In this document: piece by piece, positions 1 to 8,466 of the stretch | Layout of the letters: each line of letters opens with the position of its first letter | Position numbering within the stretch: the first letter of the stretch is position 1 | NCBI GenBank assembly: GCA_022819985.1 | Contig: JAJEGH010000018.1 | Span: 34,083-98,082 of the forward strand | DNA length: 64,000 nt | Direction: 5' to 3' | Origin: Alphaproteobacteria bacterium | GTDB taxonomy: Bacteria; Pseudomonadota; Alphaproteobacteria; Bin65 | The notes under the pieces: model-generated | What the model saw: the letters and a program-made list of their open reading frames with translations, nothing else | Database searches by the model: none | Told to the model about the DNA's origin: nothing | Program-made: the position numbers and the translations under genes

Positions 1-569
1 AACTGGGCCTGGACGTGCGCACCGCGCATCTGGCGCCCGGCCTGTTCCCGCCCGGCGAATTCGACCTGATCCGGTTGAGCCATGTGCTCGAGCATCTGAA
101 CGACCCGGTCAAATCTCTCGGCCAGATTGCGGCCTGGCTGACGCCGGGCGGCGTCCTCTATGTCGAAGTGCCGAATATCGAGACCTATTGCCGGACGAAA
201 TCGCGCGGCGGCATGTTTCATTACGCCCATATCTACAATTTCAACCCGTGGACGCTGCGCGCCTGCGCCGGGCTGGCGGGCCTTGCGGAAGCGCCGGAGA
301 CGGCGGAGCGCTCGGCGGGCACGACCGGCGTCTTTTTCCGCCGCGATGCCGGGGCGGCGGCGCGCACCGGGACCGAGAATCCGGAAAATGCGCGCCATGT
401 GCGCGAACTGATCCGCCGGCACTATGCCGGCGCCTTCGCAAGGGGGAAGGCGGCGCGGCCGCTGAAGAAGCTCGGCATGCGGATCGAGGAAACGCTGGCC
501 GGGCTGGCCGCCGGCGGCCCCCGCGACATCGGGGAGCGGGCGATGCGCAGCCTCCTGCAAGGCGCTTGA
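1..569 (+). CDS. SAM-dependent methyltransferase, C-terminal part (5' end outside window)
   Basis: The reading frame is open from the window edge, so the start and the glycine-rich SAM-binding motif I lie upstream. About 188 residues remain. The visible part has the later class I methyltransferase landmarks: an acidic FDLI strand followed by SHVLEHL, then LTPGGVLYVEVPN, the usual post-motif III segment of the Methyltransf_11/23 group. The acceptor substrate cannot be told. The Arg-rich tail (about residues 120-188) does not match a domain I know. The stop overlaps the TTG start of the phosphatase downstream, which suggests translational coupling; small-molecule or glycan methylation would fit the lipid A genes nearby, but that is inference. 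Confidence 0.75.
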   Translation, partial: LGLDVRTAHLAPGLFPPGEFDLIRLSHVLEHLNDPVKSLGQIAAWLTPGGVLYVEVPNIETYCRTKSRGGMFHYAHIYNFNPWTLRACAGLAGLAEAPETAERSAGTTGVFFRRDAGAAARTGTENPENARHVRELIRRHYAGAFARGKAARPLKKLGMRIEETLAGLAAGGPRDIGERAMRSLLQGA

Positions 570-1270
570 CGCGGGTGCCGCCCTCCGGCAGGGCCGATCC
601 GCCCGAAACGCCGTCGGACGAGCCGTTCGGTCGGCCGTTCGGCCGGCTGCGGGCCTGGCTGGAATTGCTGGTCCTCGACCACGGTTTCCTGCGCCTCGCC
701 TACCGGCACTGGTACGAAATCGCGCCCGGCCTGTACCGCTCCAACCAGCCGGCGCCGTTTCAGGTCCGCCGCGCCGCCCGGTCCGGCATCCGCACCATCG
801 TCAACCTGCGCCGCGCCAACGAGAGCGGACACTATCTGCTGGAGCGCGAAGCCGCCGAGAAAGCCGGGCTTTCCCAGGTCGATTTCTTTCTCTCCTCGCG
901 CAGCGCGCCGCGGCGGCAACAACTGCTGGACGCCGCGGAAATGTTCGGCCGGATCGACTATCCGGCCCTGATCCACTGCAAGTCCGGCGTCGACCGGACC
1001 GGCCTGATGGGGGCGCTGTATATCCTGATCAAGGGCGGTACCGCCGCCGCGGCGCTCGAACAGTTCGGCTGGCGCTACGGCTATATCGGCGCCGGGCCCA
1101 CCGGCATCGGCAAGGCGCTCGTTCTGGCCTACGCCAGGGCGCAGGCCGAAACCGGCGCCGATTTCCTTACCTGGGTCGCCGAAAGCTACGATCCGGCGGC
1201 GCTCGAAGCCGGCTTCCGTCCGCGGCCGCTCGCCACCGCCCTGGTCGATTTCGTTCTGCGCCGGGAATAG
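566..1270 (+). CDS. Tyrosine/dual-specificity protein phosphatase family protein
   Basis: The protein is about 234 residues. It carries the Cys-based phosphatase P-loop HCKSGVDRTG (HCx5R, near residue 137), preceded by WYEIAPGLYRSNQP and GIRTIVNLR, the standard N-terminal part of bacterial DSP-like phosphatases. The start chosen is TTG at 566, forming a TTGA overlap with the stop of the upstream methyltransferase; GTG at 575 is an alternative. The frame is open much further upstream, but that part is antisense-like noise over the methyltransferase. In other alphaproteobacteria such proteins sit near envelope polysaccharide genes, which fits msbA-waaA-lpxK here. Substrate unknown; cytoplasmic, since no signal peptide is visible. 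Confidence 0.8.
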   Translation: MTRVPPSGRADPPETPSDEPFGRPFGRLRAWLELLVLDHGFLRLAYRHWYEIAPGLYRSNQPAPFQVRRAARSGIRTIVNLRRANESGHYLLEREAAEKAGLSQVDFFLSSRSAPRRQQLLDAAEMFGRIDYPALIHCKSGVDRTGLMGALYILIKGGTAAAALEQFGWRYGYIGAGPTGIGKALVLAYARAQAETGADFLTWVAESYDPAALEAGFRPRPLATALVDFVLRRE

Positions 1271-1403
1271 CGTCGGCCCTGCGCGCGTCCGCTACCGCGC
1301 CACCGCGCTTTGGGACATAGGGACGCGCGTTCGCCGCCGATTCTGCGCCGCACGGCGCCGCCATGATAAAAAGCCGCCTCACCGAAACGTCAGGAGCCGC
1401 CGT

Positions 1404-3269
1404 TTGGCCGCCCGAACGAAACCCGTAAGGGACCTGCCGCTCGACGCCCGGACGCTGCCGATGGTGAAGCGGCTGGTCCGCGACTATCTGGTGCGCTACT
1501 GGCTGCGGATAGCCCTGGCCTTTGCCCTGCTCGGGCTGGTCTCGGCCTGTACGGCAACGATTCCCTTCATCCTGAAGGAACTTCTGGACGCCGCATTCAG
1601 CGGCGGCACGGCGGCGGAGAACGCCTGGCTGACCCGGGCGATCGCCGGGCTGTTTTCGCCCGATCCGCGCTACAACCAGCTCTATTTCATCGCGCTGATG
1701 ACGGCCGCAATCTTCGTCGTCAAGGGCAGCGCGGCCTACGGGGCGGTGACCATGATGGCCTATGTCGGGCACCGCTCGGTCGCCGACATCCAGGATGCCA
1801 TGTTCGCCCGGCTGATGCGCGCCGATCTGGGCTATTTCCAGAACACGCCGACCGGCCAGTTGATCTCCGCCTTCACCAACGACGCCAGCGCGATGCGCAG
1901 CCTGTTCTCGGACACGGTGGTCAGCATCGGCCGGGACATCGTCACGGTCGTCGCCTTGGTGGCGGCCATGTTCTGGATCGACTGGATCCTGTCGTGCATC
2001 ACCTTCTTCATCTTTCCGCTGGTCGTCCTGCCCGTGTACCGGATCGGTCAACGCATGCGGAAGGTTTCGGCCAATACGCAGGCCGAGATGGCCCAGTTCA
2101 CCACCCTGCAGGACGAGAGCTTCCAGGGCATCCGCCATGTCAAGGCCTATGGCATGGAGGACTATGAGACCGGGCGGGCGACCTCCGTCGTCCGGCGCAT
2201 TTTCCGCCTCAACTACAAGGCGGAGAAGGTCCGGGCGATTACCGAACCCCTGCTCGAAGCGATCGCCGGTATCGCGATCGCCGCCGTCCTGCTCTATGGC
2301 GGCTACCAGGTGATCGCCGGCGCGCGCACGCCGGGCGATTTCGCCGGTTTCATCGCCGCGCTGCTGCTGGCCTACGACCCGGTGCGCCGGCTGGCGCGGC
2401 TCAACGCGAACCTGCAGAAGGGCCTGGCGGCGGCGGAGCGCGTATTCGCCAAGCTGGATATCGAGCCGGAGATCGTCGACCGGCCCGGCGCCCGGCCGCT
2501 GGCGCTCGACTCCGGCGGGGTCCGGCTGGACACGGTCGTGTTCGCCTACCACGGGAGCGCGCCGGCCCTCGGCCGGAACGGGCAGGGTGTGACGCTCGAC
2601 GTGCCGGCCGGCAGGACGGTCGCGCTGGTCGGGCCGTCCGGCGCCGGCAAGACGACCGTCCTGAACCTGATCCCCCGCTTTTTCGATGTCGACAGCGGCG
2701 CGGTGCTGATCGACGGACAGGATGTGCGCGACGTAACCCTCGCCTCGCTGCGCGCCCGGATCGGGCTGGTGAGCCAGGAGACCACCCTGTTCGACGATAC
2801 GATCCGCGCCAACATCGCCTACGGCAAACGGGGCGCGTCCGAGGAGGAGATCGTCGCCGCGGCTCAGGCCGCCGCAGCCCACGATTTCATCGTCGATCTG
2901 CCGCAGCAGTACGACACCCGGGTCGGAGGCCTCGGCGAGAAGGTGAGCGGCGGCCAGCGCCAGCGCATCTCCATCGCCCGCGCCATCCTGAAAGACGCGC
3001 CGATCCTGCTGCTCGACGAGGCGACCTCGGCGCTCGACACCGAATCGGAGCGCCAGGTCCAAGCGGCGTTGGATTCGCTGCGCCGGGGCCGGACAACCGT
3101 CGTCATCGCCCACCGGCTGTCCACCATCGTCGATGCCGACATCGTCTATGTGCTGGACGAGGGCCGTGTCGTGGAATGCGGCAGCCACGGCGAGCTGGTC
3201 GCTGCGGGCGGCGCCTTCGCCCGCCTGCACGCCCAACAGGCGGTCGGGCAGCCCGGCGCCGCCGGATGA
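1404..3269 (+). CDS. msbA: Lipid A export ABC transporter, fused permease/ATPase (MsbA)
   Basis: This 621-residue half-transporter has six hydrophobic segments in residues about 30-330 and an ATPase domain in about 360-600. Walker A GPSGAGKTT is near residue 411, the ABC signature VSGGQ near 514, and Walker B ILLLDEAT near 533. As a homodimer it would flip core-lipid A across the inner membrane. The TTG start at 1404 has CAGGAG about 8 bases upstream. The identification as MsbA rather than another type I exporter rests on the next two genes, waaA and lpxK, which complete a classic lipid A block. All three run in the same direction with short gaps or overlap. Confidence 0.9.
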   Translation: MAARTKPVRDLPLDARTLPMVKRLVRDYLVRYWLRIALAFALLGLVSACTATIPFILKELLDAAFSGGTAAENAWLTRAIAGLFSPDPRYNQLYFIALMTAAIFVVKGSAAYGAVTMMAYVGHRSVADIQDAMFARLMRADLGYFQNTPTGQLISAFTNDASAMRSLFSDTVVSIGRDIVTVVALVAAMFWIDWILSCITFFIFPLVVLPVYRIGQRMRKVSANTQAEMAQFTTLQDESFQGIRHVKAYGMEDYETGRATSVVRRIFRLNYKAEKVRAITEPLLEAIAGIAIAAVLLYGGYQVIAGARTPGDFAGFIAALLLAYDPVRRLARLNANLQKGLAAAERVFAKLDIEPEIVDRPGARPLALDSGGVRLDTVVFAYHGSAPALGRNGQGVTLDVPAGRTVALVGPSGAGKTTVLNLIPRFFDVDSGAVLIDGQDVRDVTLASLRARIGLVSQETTLFDDTIRANIAYGKRGASEEEIVAAAQAAAAHDFIVDLPQQYDTRVGGLGEKVSGGQRQRISIARAILKDAPILLLDEATSALDTESERQVQAALDSLRRGRTTVVIAHRLSTIVDADIVYVLDEGRVVECGSHGELVAAGGAFARLHAQQAVGQPGAAG

Positions 3270-3305
3270 ACGGCGGCGGTTAAGCGGAACGGGACGGCCC
3301 GGACC

Positions 3306-4619
3306 ATGCTGCTCGGCCTGTATCGCGGCGTCGGCCGGCTGGCGCCGCCGTTTGCCCGGCTCGCGCTGCTGCGCCGACGCGCGCGCGGCAAGGAGCATCC
3401 GGACCGGGTTCGCGAGCGCATGGGCCATCCGCGCCGGGACCGGCCGGACGGCGCGCTGATCTGGCTGCACGCCGCCAGCGTCGGCGAAGCCCAGTCGGCC
3501 CTGCCGCTGATCGGCCGGATTCTGGCGCGCCTGCCCGCGGCCCATGTCATGGTCACGTCGGGCACCGTCACTTCGGCCAGATTGATGGACGAGCGCCTGC
3601 CGGCGCGCGCCTTCCACCAGTTCGCGCCCGTCGACTGCCCGGCCTGGGTGCGGCGTTTCCTCGACCATTACCGGCCGGACCTCGCCCTGTGGGTCGAGAG
3701 CGAGTTGTGGCCGGCCCTGCTCGCCGAGACCGCGGCGCGGGTGCCGGCGGCCGTGCTGCTCAACGGACGGATGTCGGCTCGGTCGTTCCGGCGCTGGCGG
3801 CGCTTCCCGGGCGCCGCGCGGCGGCTGATCCGGGCGTTCGATCCGGTCATGGCCCAGTCGGCAACCGACGCCGAACGGTTCCGCAGGCTCGGCGCCCGGC
3901 GCGTCGAGACACCGGGCAATCTCAAGAGGGCCGCCGCGCCGCTGCCGGCCGATCCGGCGGCGCTCGCCGCGTTCGGGCAGGCGACAGGCGACCGGCCGGT
4001 CTGGCTCGCCGCCAGCACCCATCCGGGCGAGGAGGCGGCGCTCGCCGAGGCCCACCGGGCCGTGCGCCGGCAGTTCGGCGCCGCGCTGCTCATCCTCGTC
4101 CCGCGCCATCCGGAACGCGGTCCCGCCATCGCGGACGACCTGCGCCGCGCCGGACACGCCGTCGGGCTGCGCAGCGTCGGCGCCGTGCCCGACCGCGCCG
4201 CCGACGTCTACATCGCCGATACGCTGGGCGAGTTGGGCCTGTTCTACCGCGCGGCCCCGGTCGCCTTCGTCGGCGGCTCCCTGACGCCGCACGGCGGCCA
4301 GAACCTCATAGAGCCGGCGCAGCTCGATTGCGCGATCCTGCACGGCCCGCATATCGGCAACTTCGCCGAGATTGCCGGCGTCCTGCAGGCGGCCGGGGCG
4401 AGCGAGACCGTTGCAGCGGCCGATGCGCTGGCGCCCGCCGTGTGCCGCCTGCTCGCGAACCCGGCCGAATGCCGGGACCGGGCGGCCAGGGCCGCCGCCT
4501 CGGTCGAGGATTGCGCCGGCATCCTGGACCGGACGATGACCCTGCTGGAGCCCCGTCTCGCCGGCCTGCCCGGCGCCGCCTCCGAGGCTGCGCCGCCCTT
4601 CGGCCGGGACGGCGCCTGA
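3306..4619 (+). CDS. waaA: 3-deoxy-D-manno-octulosonic acid (Kdo) transferase
   Basis: The 437-residue protein matches the KdtA/WaaA family in length and layout. HAASVGEAQSALPLI (about residues 55-70) contains the conserved glutamate proposed as base, and ESELWP follows near residue 125. The C-terminal half has the GT-B fold signature GGSLTPHGGQN plus EPA, which binds CMP-Kdo. It adds Kdo to the lipid A precursor at the inner membrane. One N-terminal hydrophobic anchor is expected; the first 20 residues fit loosely. Its stop overlaps the lpxK start (TGATG), so translation is probably coupled. Known synonym: kdtA. Confidence 0.93.
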   Translation: MLLGLYRGVGRLAPPFARLALLRRRARGKEHPDRVRERMGHPRRDRPDGALIWLHAASVGEAQSALPLIGRILARLPAAHVMVTSGTVTSARLMDERLPARAFHQFAPVDCPAWVRRFLDHYRPDLALWVESELWPALLAETAARVPAAVLLNGRMSARSFRRWRRFPGAARRLIRAFDPVMAQSATDAERFRRLGARRVETPGNLKRAAAPLPADPAALAAFGQATGDRPVWLAASTHPGEEAALAEAHRAVRRQFGAALLILVPRHPERGPAIADDLRRAGHAVGLRSVGAVPDRAADVYIADTLGELGLFYRAAPVAFVGGSLTPHGGQNLIEPAQLDCAILHGPHIGNFAEIAGVLQAAGASETVAAADALAPAVCRLLANPAECRDRAARAAASVEDCAGILDRTMTLLEPRLAGLPGAASEAAPPFGRDGA

Positions 4620-5614
4620 TGCGCACGCCCGACGCCTGGTCGCGCAAGGGCGCAGTCTCGACCATGCTGCTGCCGGCGTCGTGGCTGTACGGCCTCGGCA
4701 CGGCCCTGCGGGCGGGCCGGGCGCCGCGCTATACGCCGCCCGTGCCGGCGGTGTGCGTCGGCAACCTCACCGCCGGCGGCGCGGGCAAGACCCCCGTCGT
4801 CCTGTCCCTGGCGCGGCTGCTGATGGGCCGCGGCCGGCGGCCCTTCGCCGTCAGCCGCGGCTATGGCGGCCGTCTGGCCGGCCCGGTGCGGGTCGATCCC
4901 GCGCTGCACACCGCCCGGGAGGTCGGCGACGAGCCGCTGCTGCTGGCCGGAACCCTGCCGACCGTCGTGGCCCGGGACCGGGCCGCCGGCGCCCGGGCCG
5001 CGGTCGATGCCGGCGCCGATGTCCTGCTGTTCGACGACGGCTACCAGAACCCCGCCGTCGCCAAAACCCTGTCGCTGGTCGTCGTCGATGGCGGCTTCGG
5101 CTTCGGCAACGGCCGGCTCATCCCGTCCGGCCCGTTGCGCGAACCGGTGGGCCGGGGGCTGGCGCGGGCGGATGCGGTCGTCGTCGTAGGCGCCGACACC
5201 GCGGGCGCGGCCGGGCGGTGCCGGCAGGACGCCGGCGGCCTGCCCGTACTCGAAGCCCGTTTCGCGCCGGCCGAAGCGGCGATGGCGCTGCACGGCCGCA
5301 AGGTCGTCGCCTTCGCGGGCATCGGCCGGCCGGACAAATTCTTCGAGACGGTGACGGAGATCGGCGCGGAACTGGCCGAGGCGATGGCCTATCCGGATCA
5401 CCACCCCTTCCCGGAAACCGAGATCATGTTCATCTGCGAACTGGCCCAGGAGCGCGGCGCGATCCCGGTCTGCACCGAGAAGGACTATATGCGCCTGCCG
5501 CCCGACGCCCGCCTCATGGTGACGCCGGTTCCCGTCACCCTCGAATGGCGCGACCCGGACGCGCTGGACCGGCTGCTGGAGGCGGCGGTGCCTGCGCCTG
5601 GCGTCAGACCGTAA
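4619..5614 (+). CDS. lpxK: Tetraacyldisaccharide 4'-kinase (LpxK)
   Basis: 331 residues. The P-loop GNLTAGGAGKTPVV lies near residue 50, SRGYGGR near 78, and DDGYQN near 140, the three hallmarks of LpxK. It phosphorylates the 4' position of the lipid A disaccharide at the inner membrane face. The ATG at 4619 overlaps the waaA stop. The 3' end overlaps by 11 bases the end of the convergent RES-domain gene, so neither transcript has room for a terminator between the stops. The C-terminal TEKDYMRLP matches the family ending. Confidence 0.95.
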   Translation: MRTPDAWSRKGAVSTMLLPASWLYGLGTALRAGRAPRYTPPVPAVCVGNLTAGGAGKTPVVLSLARLLMGRGRRPFAVSRGYGGRLAGPVRVDPALHTAREVGDEPLLLAGTLPTVVARDRAAGARAAVDAGADVLLFDDGYQNPAVAKTLSLVVVDGGFGFGNGRLIPSGPLREPVGRGLARADAVVVVGADTAGAAGRCRQDAGGLPVLEARFAPAEAAMALHGRKVVAFAGIGRPDKFFETVTEIGAELAEAMAYPDHHPFPETEIMFICELAQERGAIPVCTEKDYMRLPPDARLMVTPVPVTLEWRDPDALDRLLEAAVPAPGVRP

Positions 5615-6239
5615 TACCGATTCCGCTTCTTTGGCCCGCTTCGCGCACGTCCGCGAGGAACGTTGGATCGTCCTGCCCGTCGCGGGTCCAGACGATGCGG
5701 AAATCTCCCGACGCCACCCGGTCGCCGAAGAACAGGCAGGCTGTGTCCGGATCGCAGCGGTTCGAGGTCCAGGCCAAACCTTCAACCTCCGGAAACCGGC
5801 GGTGAATTGCGCAGGCCCAACGGGCGGTCTTCCGATACAACGTCGGCGAGGAAGCGATCAGGGCGTTGCGGCCGATGCGCCACCGCCGGAGGTCCGGGGC
5901 GCGCAACGAGGCGAGGCGCAGGTCGCGCAGCGCTTCGAGCCGGCTGTGCATCCGGCTTTCCACAAGGGATTTGGGAACGGTCGCGCGTTTGGCGCGTACG
6001 GGAATGTCGTGAAAGATCGTCTCGTAAATTGCCGCTTCGAGAGTACCGGCGGCGTAGAGCGACGGAATGCAGTTGCCCTCCGTATCGCGGATCGGCGCGA
6101 AGCGCGTGGGGCCGCCCTTGCAGGGATTGAAGTCGCTTGCGCCATAGCGGCGGTCATGGATCCGTTCCACCGGCGTCCCGGCGCGGAGCAGGACGATGTT
6201 CGGGCTGGCGAGTTCGCCCGACGGCGCCCTGATCGACAT
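5604..6239 (-). CDS. RES-domain toxin of a RES/Xre toxin-antitoxin module
   Basis: 211 residues. The RES fold is visible: DFNP..GGPTRFAPI provides the Arg, SLYAAGTLEAAIYETIFHD the Glu, and WTSNRCDPD the Ser that give the domain its name. Characterised RES toxins (MbcT, ParT) degrade NAD+ or ADP-ribosylate targets. The upstream gene, 14 bases away and on the same strand, ends in the matching Xre/MbcA/ParS toxin-binding domain, so this is a complete pair with the antitoxin first. The toxin end overlaps the end of lpxK, suggesting insertion against an essential gene. Target in this host unknown. Confidence 0.85.
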   Translation of the reverse strand: MSIRAPSGELASPNIVLLRAGTPVERIHDRRYGASDFNPCKGGPTRFAPIRDTEGNCIPSLYAAGTLEAAIYETIFHDIPVRAKRATVPKSLVESRMHSRLEALRDLRLASLRAPDLRRWRIGRNALIASSPTLYRKTARWACAIHRRFPEVEGLAWTSNRCDPDTACLFFGDRVASGDFRIVWTRDGQDDPTFLADVREAGQRSGIGITV

Positions 6240-6253
6240 CCGGGAGACCTGCG

Positions 6254-6928
6254 CTAGCCGACAGCGGGATCGGCGAGCCTCCGGGCCGCATCGATAACGG
6301 AATCGGGTTCGGACAGACGGTCCTGCGGTGCGGCGCCGTCGAGCCAGCCGTTCGCGGACGCGAACCAGAGGGCGATCTGCCAGCCTGTCATTCCCTCGGG
6401 AAGAGCGGCGAGGATTTGTCCGATCGCCGGCCGCGGCGCGCCGTCGCCGAACTGGAAGGCCGGGTACAGATCGATGCCCGACCGGCGCACGGCGAACAGC
6501 CTGCCTTCCCGCTTCCAGCGCGAAGCGGGTTCGCTCTTGTTTCGCGGGTTAAGGCCCGATACGGCGCGAACCTCCCCTGCGGTCAGCGTCGGCGTTTCCT
6601 GGAGATAGTCGGAGCGCAGACGCGCATTGTCGATTTCGAGCGCGGTTTCGACGGCGGCGCGCGGCGCGTCGGCAAGGATGATGTCGAGTATTTTCTCGAT
6701 ATTGGCTTCGGTGAGCCGGAGGCCGCGTGCAGCCGCGAAAGAAGGCAGTGTCTCGACCGTGCGCTCGATCAGCCTCGTCAGTTCCTCCGACTTGCCGCCG
6801 ACAAGCAGCCATGCGCCCGATCCGGGGCCTTTCGCCGCCGGCGATTTGCCGATCCTTTCGTGCAACCCGGCGGGTAGTTTCGCGATGTCGTCGGGCGTCA
6901 GGTCGATCAGCGACAGGGAGCCGGTCAT
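6254..6928 (-). CDS. Xre/MbcA/ParS-type antitoxin with toxin-binding C-terminus
   Basis: 224 residues, at the long end for the family. The last 60 residues (ILAALPEGMTGWQIALWFAS, then a W-L-DGAAPQD segment and VIDAARRLADP) match the toxin-binding domain that pairs with RES toxins. Residues about 60-150 are helical, with TAGEVRAVSGLNPRNKSE resembling a helix-turn-helix; the ordinary Xre helix-turn-helix is not obvious. The start at 6928 is the first ATG below a perfect 11-base inverted repeat, so autoregulation is likely. G+C is slightly lower than in the neighbours. Confidence 0.75.
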   Translation of the reverse strand: MTGSLSLIDLTPDDIAKLPAGLHERIGKSPAAKGPGSGAWLLVGGKSEELTRLIERTVETLPSFAAARGLRLTEANIEKILDIILADAPRAAVETALEIDNARLRSDYLQETPTLTAGEVRAVSGLNPRNKSEPASRWKREGRLFAVRRSGIDLYPAFQFGDGAPRPAIGQILAALPEGMTGWQIALWFASANGWLDGAAPQDRLSEPDSVIDAARRLADPAVG

Positions 6929-6947
6929 GGGTGTATCGGAAACATAG

Positions 6948-6987
6948 TGTGATTTACATGAGAGAAAAATATATAGTGTAAATCACA
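6948..6987. promoter_or_regulatory. Perfect 11-base inverted repeat, probable autoregulatory operator of the RES/Xre module
   Basis: TGTGATTTACA (6948-6958) and TGTAAATCACA (6977-6987) are exact reverse complements separated by 18 A+T-rich bases that include TATATA. The element begins 19 bases upstream of the antitoxin ATG on the minus strand. The arms can serve as -35-like TTTACA and -10-like TGTAAA, so a bound antitoxin dimer would cover the promoter. The exact promoter hexamers are not certain. Confidence 0.7.
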
Positions 6988-7069
6988 ATTGCAGGCAAGA
7001 CCGGTTCCGTACAGCGGCCGGGCCTGCCGTATTGCGGCAGAGCGCAGGAAGACGCCCCGAAGTTACGAA

Positions 7070-7594
7070 TTACGCGTCGGTCTTCGGGACCCAGGGGATG
7101 CGGCCGAACTCGATGCCCTCGTCGCGCAGGGCTTCGGATTCGGCGTCCGTCGCCTCGCCGTAGATGCTGCGCTGCCGGGTCTCGCCATAGTGGATCTTGC
7201 GCGCCTCGTCGGCGAATTTCGGGCCGACATAGTCGGCATTGCTTTCGACATGCCGGCGCATCTCGACCATCGCCTCGCGGATCCGGCCCATCACATGGAT
7301 GCGCTTGGCGTCTTCGGCCGAGACCGGCGCGGGCGACGCGGCGGCGGGCGGCGCAGCGGGTCCGGCGGAGTCCGCCGCGCTGTCGCCGTCCGGTTCGGCG
7401 GGCGCCGGCCCACTGCGCCGGGTCGCCTTCGTGCCGGACAGCGCCGGCGCCATCGGGGCGCGGCGAACCTCCACGGCGCCGCATTCCGGGCAGGAAACCG
7501 CACCGGCGGCCTGCAGGGTTTCGTAGGTCTTCGAATCCCTGTACCAGCCCTCGAATTCGTGGCCGGCATTGCAGCGGACGGTGTAACGGATCAT
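7070..7594 (-). CDS. DUF1178 family protein (N-terminal zinc-ribbon-like)
   Basis: 174 residues. The N-terminus MIRYTVRCNAGHEFEGWYRD and a second pair CPECG near residue 34 form the Cys/His pattern of this alphaproteobacterial family. The conserved C-terminus (RHVESNADYVGPKFADEARKIHYGE, then RSIYGEAT and PWVPKTDA) is unmistakable. The middle (about residues 50-85) is a low-complexity Ala/Pro/Gly linker of variable length. Function unknown. Start is the ATG at 7594; the frame is open further upstream but shows no family residues there. Confidence 0.88.
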   Translation of the reverse strand: MIRYTVRCNAGHEFEGWYRDSKTYETLQAAGAVSCPECGAVEVRRAPMAPALSGTKATRRSGPAPAEPDGDSAADSAGPAAPPAAASPAPVSAEDAKRIHVMGRIREAMVEMRRHVESNADYVGPKFADEARKIHYGETRQRSIYGEATDAESEALRDEGIEFGRIPWVPKTDA

Positions 7595-7693
7595 CGCGTA
7601 CCCGGTGTGCAGCAAAGCAATTCCTGGCGGGTCTTGCGCCTCATAGCATGCATTTAGGGATTTTGGCACATCAACGGAAGGTCTTGCGGCGCG

Positions 7694-8350
7694 ATGGCTG
7701 AACCGGCGAACCCCGAACCGGCGAACCCCGAACCGGTCCCGGCCGCGCCCAGCCGCTGGGTGTCGCGCTTCCTGCCGGCGGCGGAAACGGCGGGCGGCCG
7801 TGTCCTCGATCTCGCCGCCGGGCGCGGGCGCCATGTCCGGCTCGCCCGGTCGCGCGGCTGGCGGGTGACCGCCGTGGACCGGGAGACCGGACCGCTTGCC
7901 GCGCTCGCCGCAGAAGACGGCGCGATCGCCGTGCTGACAATGGACCTGGAGGCCGGCGCCGCTGCGGATGCGATGCAGACCGTCGGCGCGGCCGGAGCGT
8001 TCGATATCGTCGTCGTCTGCAACTATCTGCACCGCCCGCTGCTGCCGCATTTGCCGGCGCTGCTGAATCCGGGCGGTCGGCTGATCTACGAGACCTTCAT
8101 GCTCGGCAACGAGGCTTACGGCCGGCCGCGCAACCCGGATTTCCTGCTCCGCCCCGGCGAATTGCCGGCGGCCTTCGACGGCCTTCTGACCGTTCTGGCG
8201 TTCGAGCAGGGCTACGAGGCGGCGCCGTCGCCGCGCGTCGTGCAGCGCTATGCCGGGACCGCCGCCCCGGCTCCCGCAGCGCTGCCGCCTGCCGGGGGCG
8301 AGAGCGGGACCCGGGGCGGGACCCGGGGCGGGACCCGGGGCGGAAAATGA
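7694..8350 (+). CDS. Class I SAM-dependent methyltransferase (TehB-like group)
   Basis: 218 residues. Motif I is VLDLAAGRGRHVRLA (about residues 37-51), the acidic motif II VTAVDRE, and later FDIVVVCNYLHRPLLPHL and LLNPGGRLIYETF. Soluble. Substrate unknown; many relatives are annotated as tellurite-resistance-like methyltransferases. Both ends are built from short tandem duplications: NPEPANPEP after the start and a triple TRGG unit before the stop, neither part of the fold. The start is the ATG at 7694, just after the divergent DUF1178 promoter region. Confidence 0.82.
   Translation: MAEPANPEPANPEPVPAAPSRWVSRFLPAAETAGGRVLDLAAGRGRHVRLARSRGWRVTAVDRETGPLAALAAEDGAIAVLTMDLEAGAAADAMQTVGAAGAFDIVVVCNYLHRPLLPHLPALLNPGGRLIYETFMLGNEAYGRPRNPDFLLRPGELPAAFDGLLTVLAFEQGYEAAPSPRVVQRYAGTAAPAPAALPPAGGESGTRGGTRGGTRGGK
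7701..7736. repeat. 15-base tandem duplication at the 5' end of the methyltransferase
   Basis: The unit AACCGGCGAACCCCG occurs at 7701-7715 and 7716-7730, followed by a partial third copy. It is in frame and encodes the repeated Pro-rich N-terminus. Confidence 0.9.
8305..8340. repeat. Three exact 12-base tandem copies at the 3' end of the methyltransferase
   Basis: CGGGACCCGGGG is repeated three times without a mismatch just before the stop codon. Each unit adds four residues (a GTRG-type period), giving the protein an Arg/Gly tail unrelated to the methyltransferase fold. Confidence 0.95.
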
Positions 8351-8466
8351 CGCCGCGCCCGGCCGGACTTTCCCTTTCCCGGACTTTCCTTTTCCGGGCC
8401 GCTCGCGCATGATCGCGCCCTTCCGGCGGCCGGGCGCAACGCCGCCGCCGGCCCACCGGTGACGGC

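Noticed and set aside
1167..4352. 1061-codon open frame antisense to msbA and waaA
   Set aside because: No family residues; Arg/Asp/Gly/Gln-rich composition typical of the antisense frame of high-G+C genes. The sense strand has clear MsbA and WaaA.
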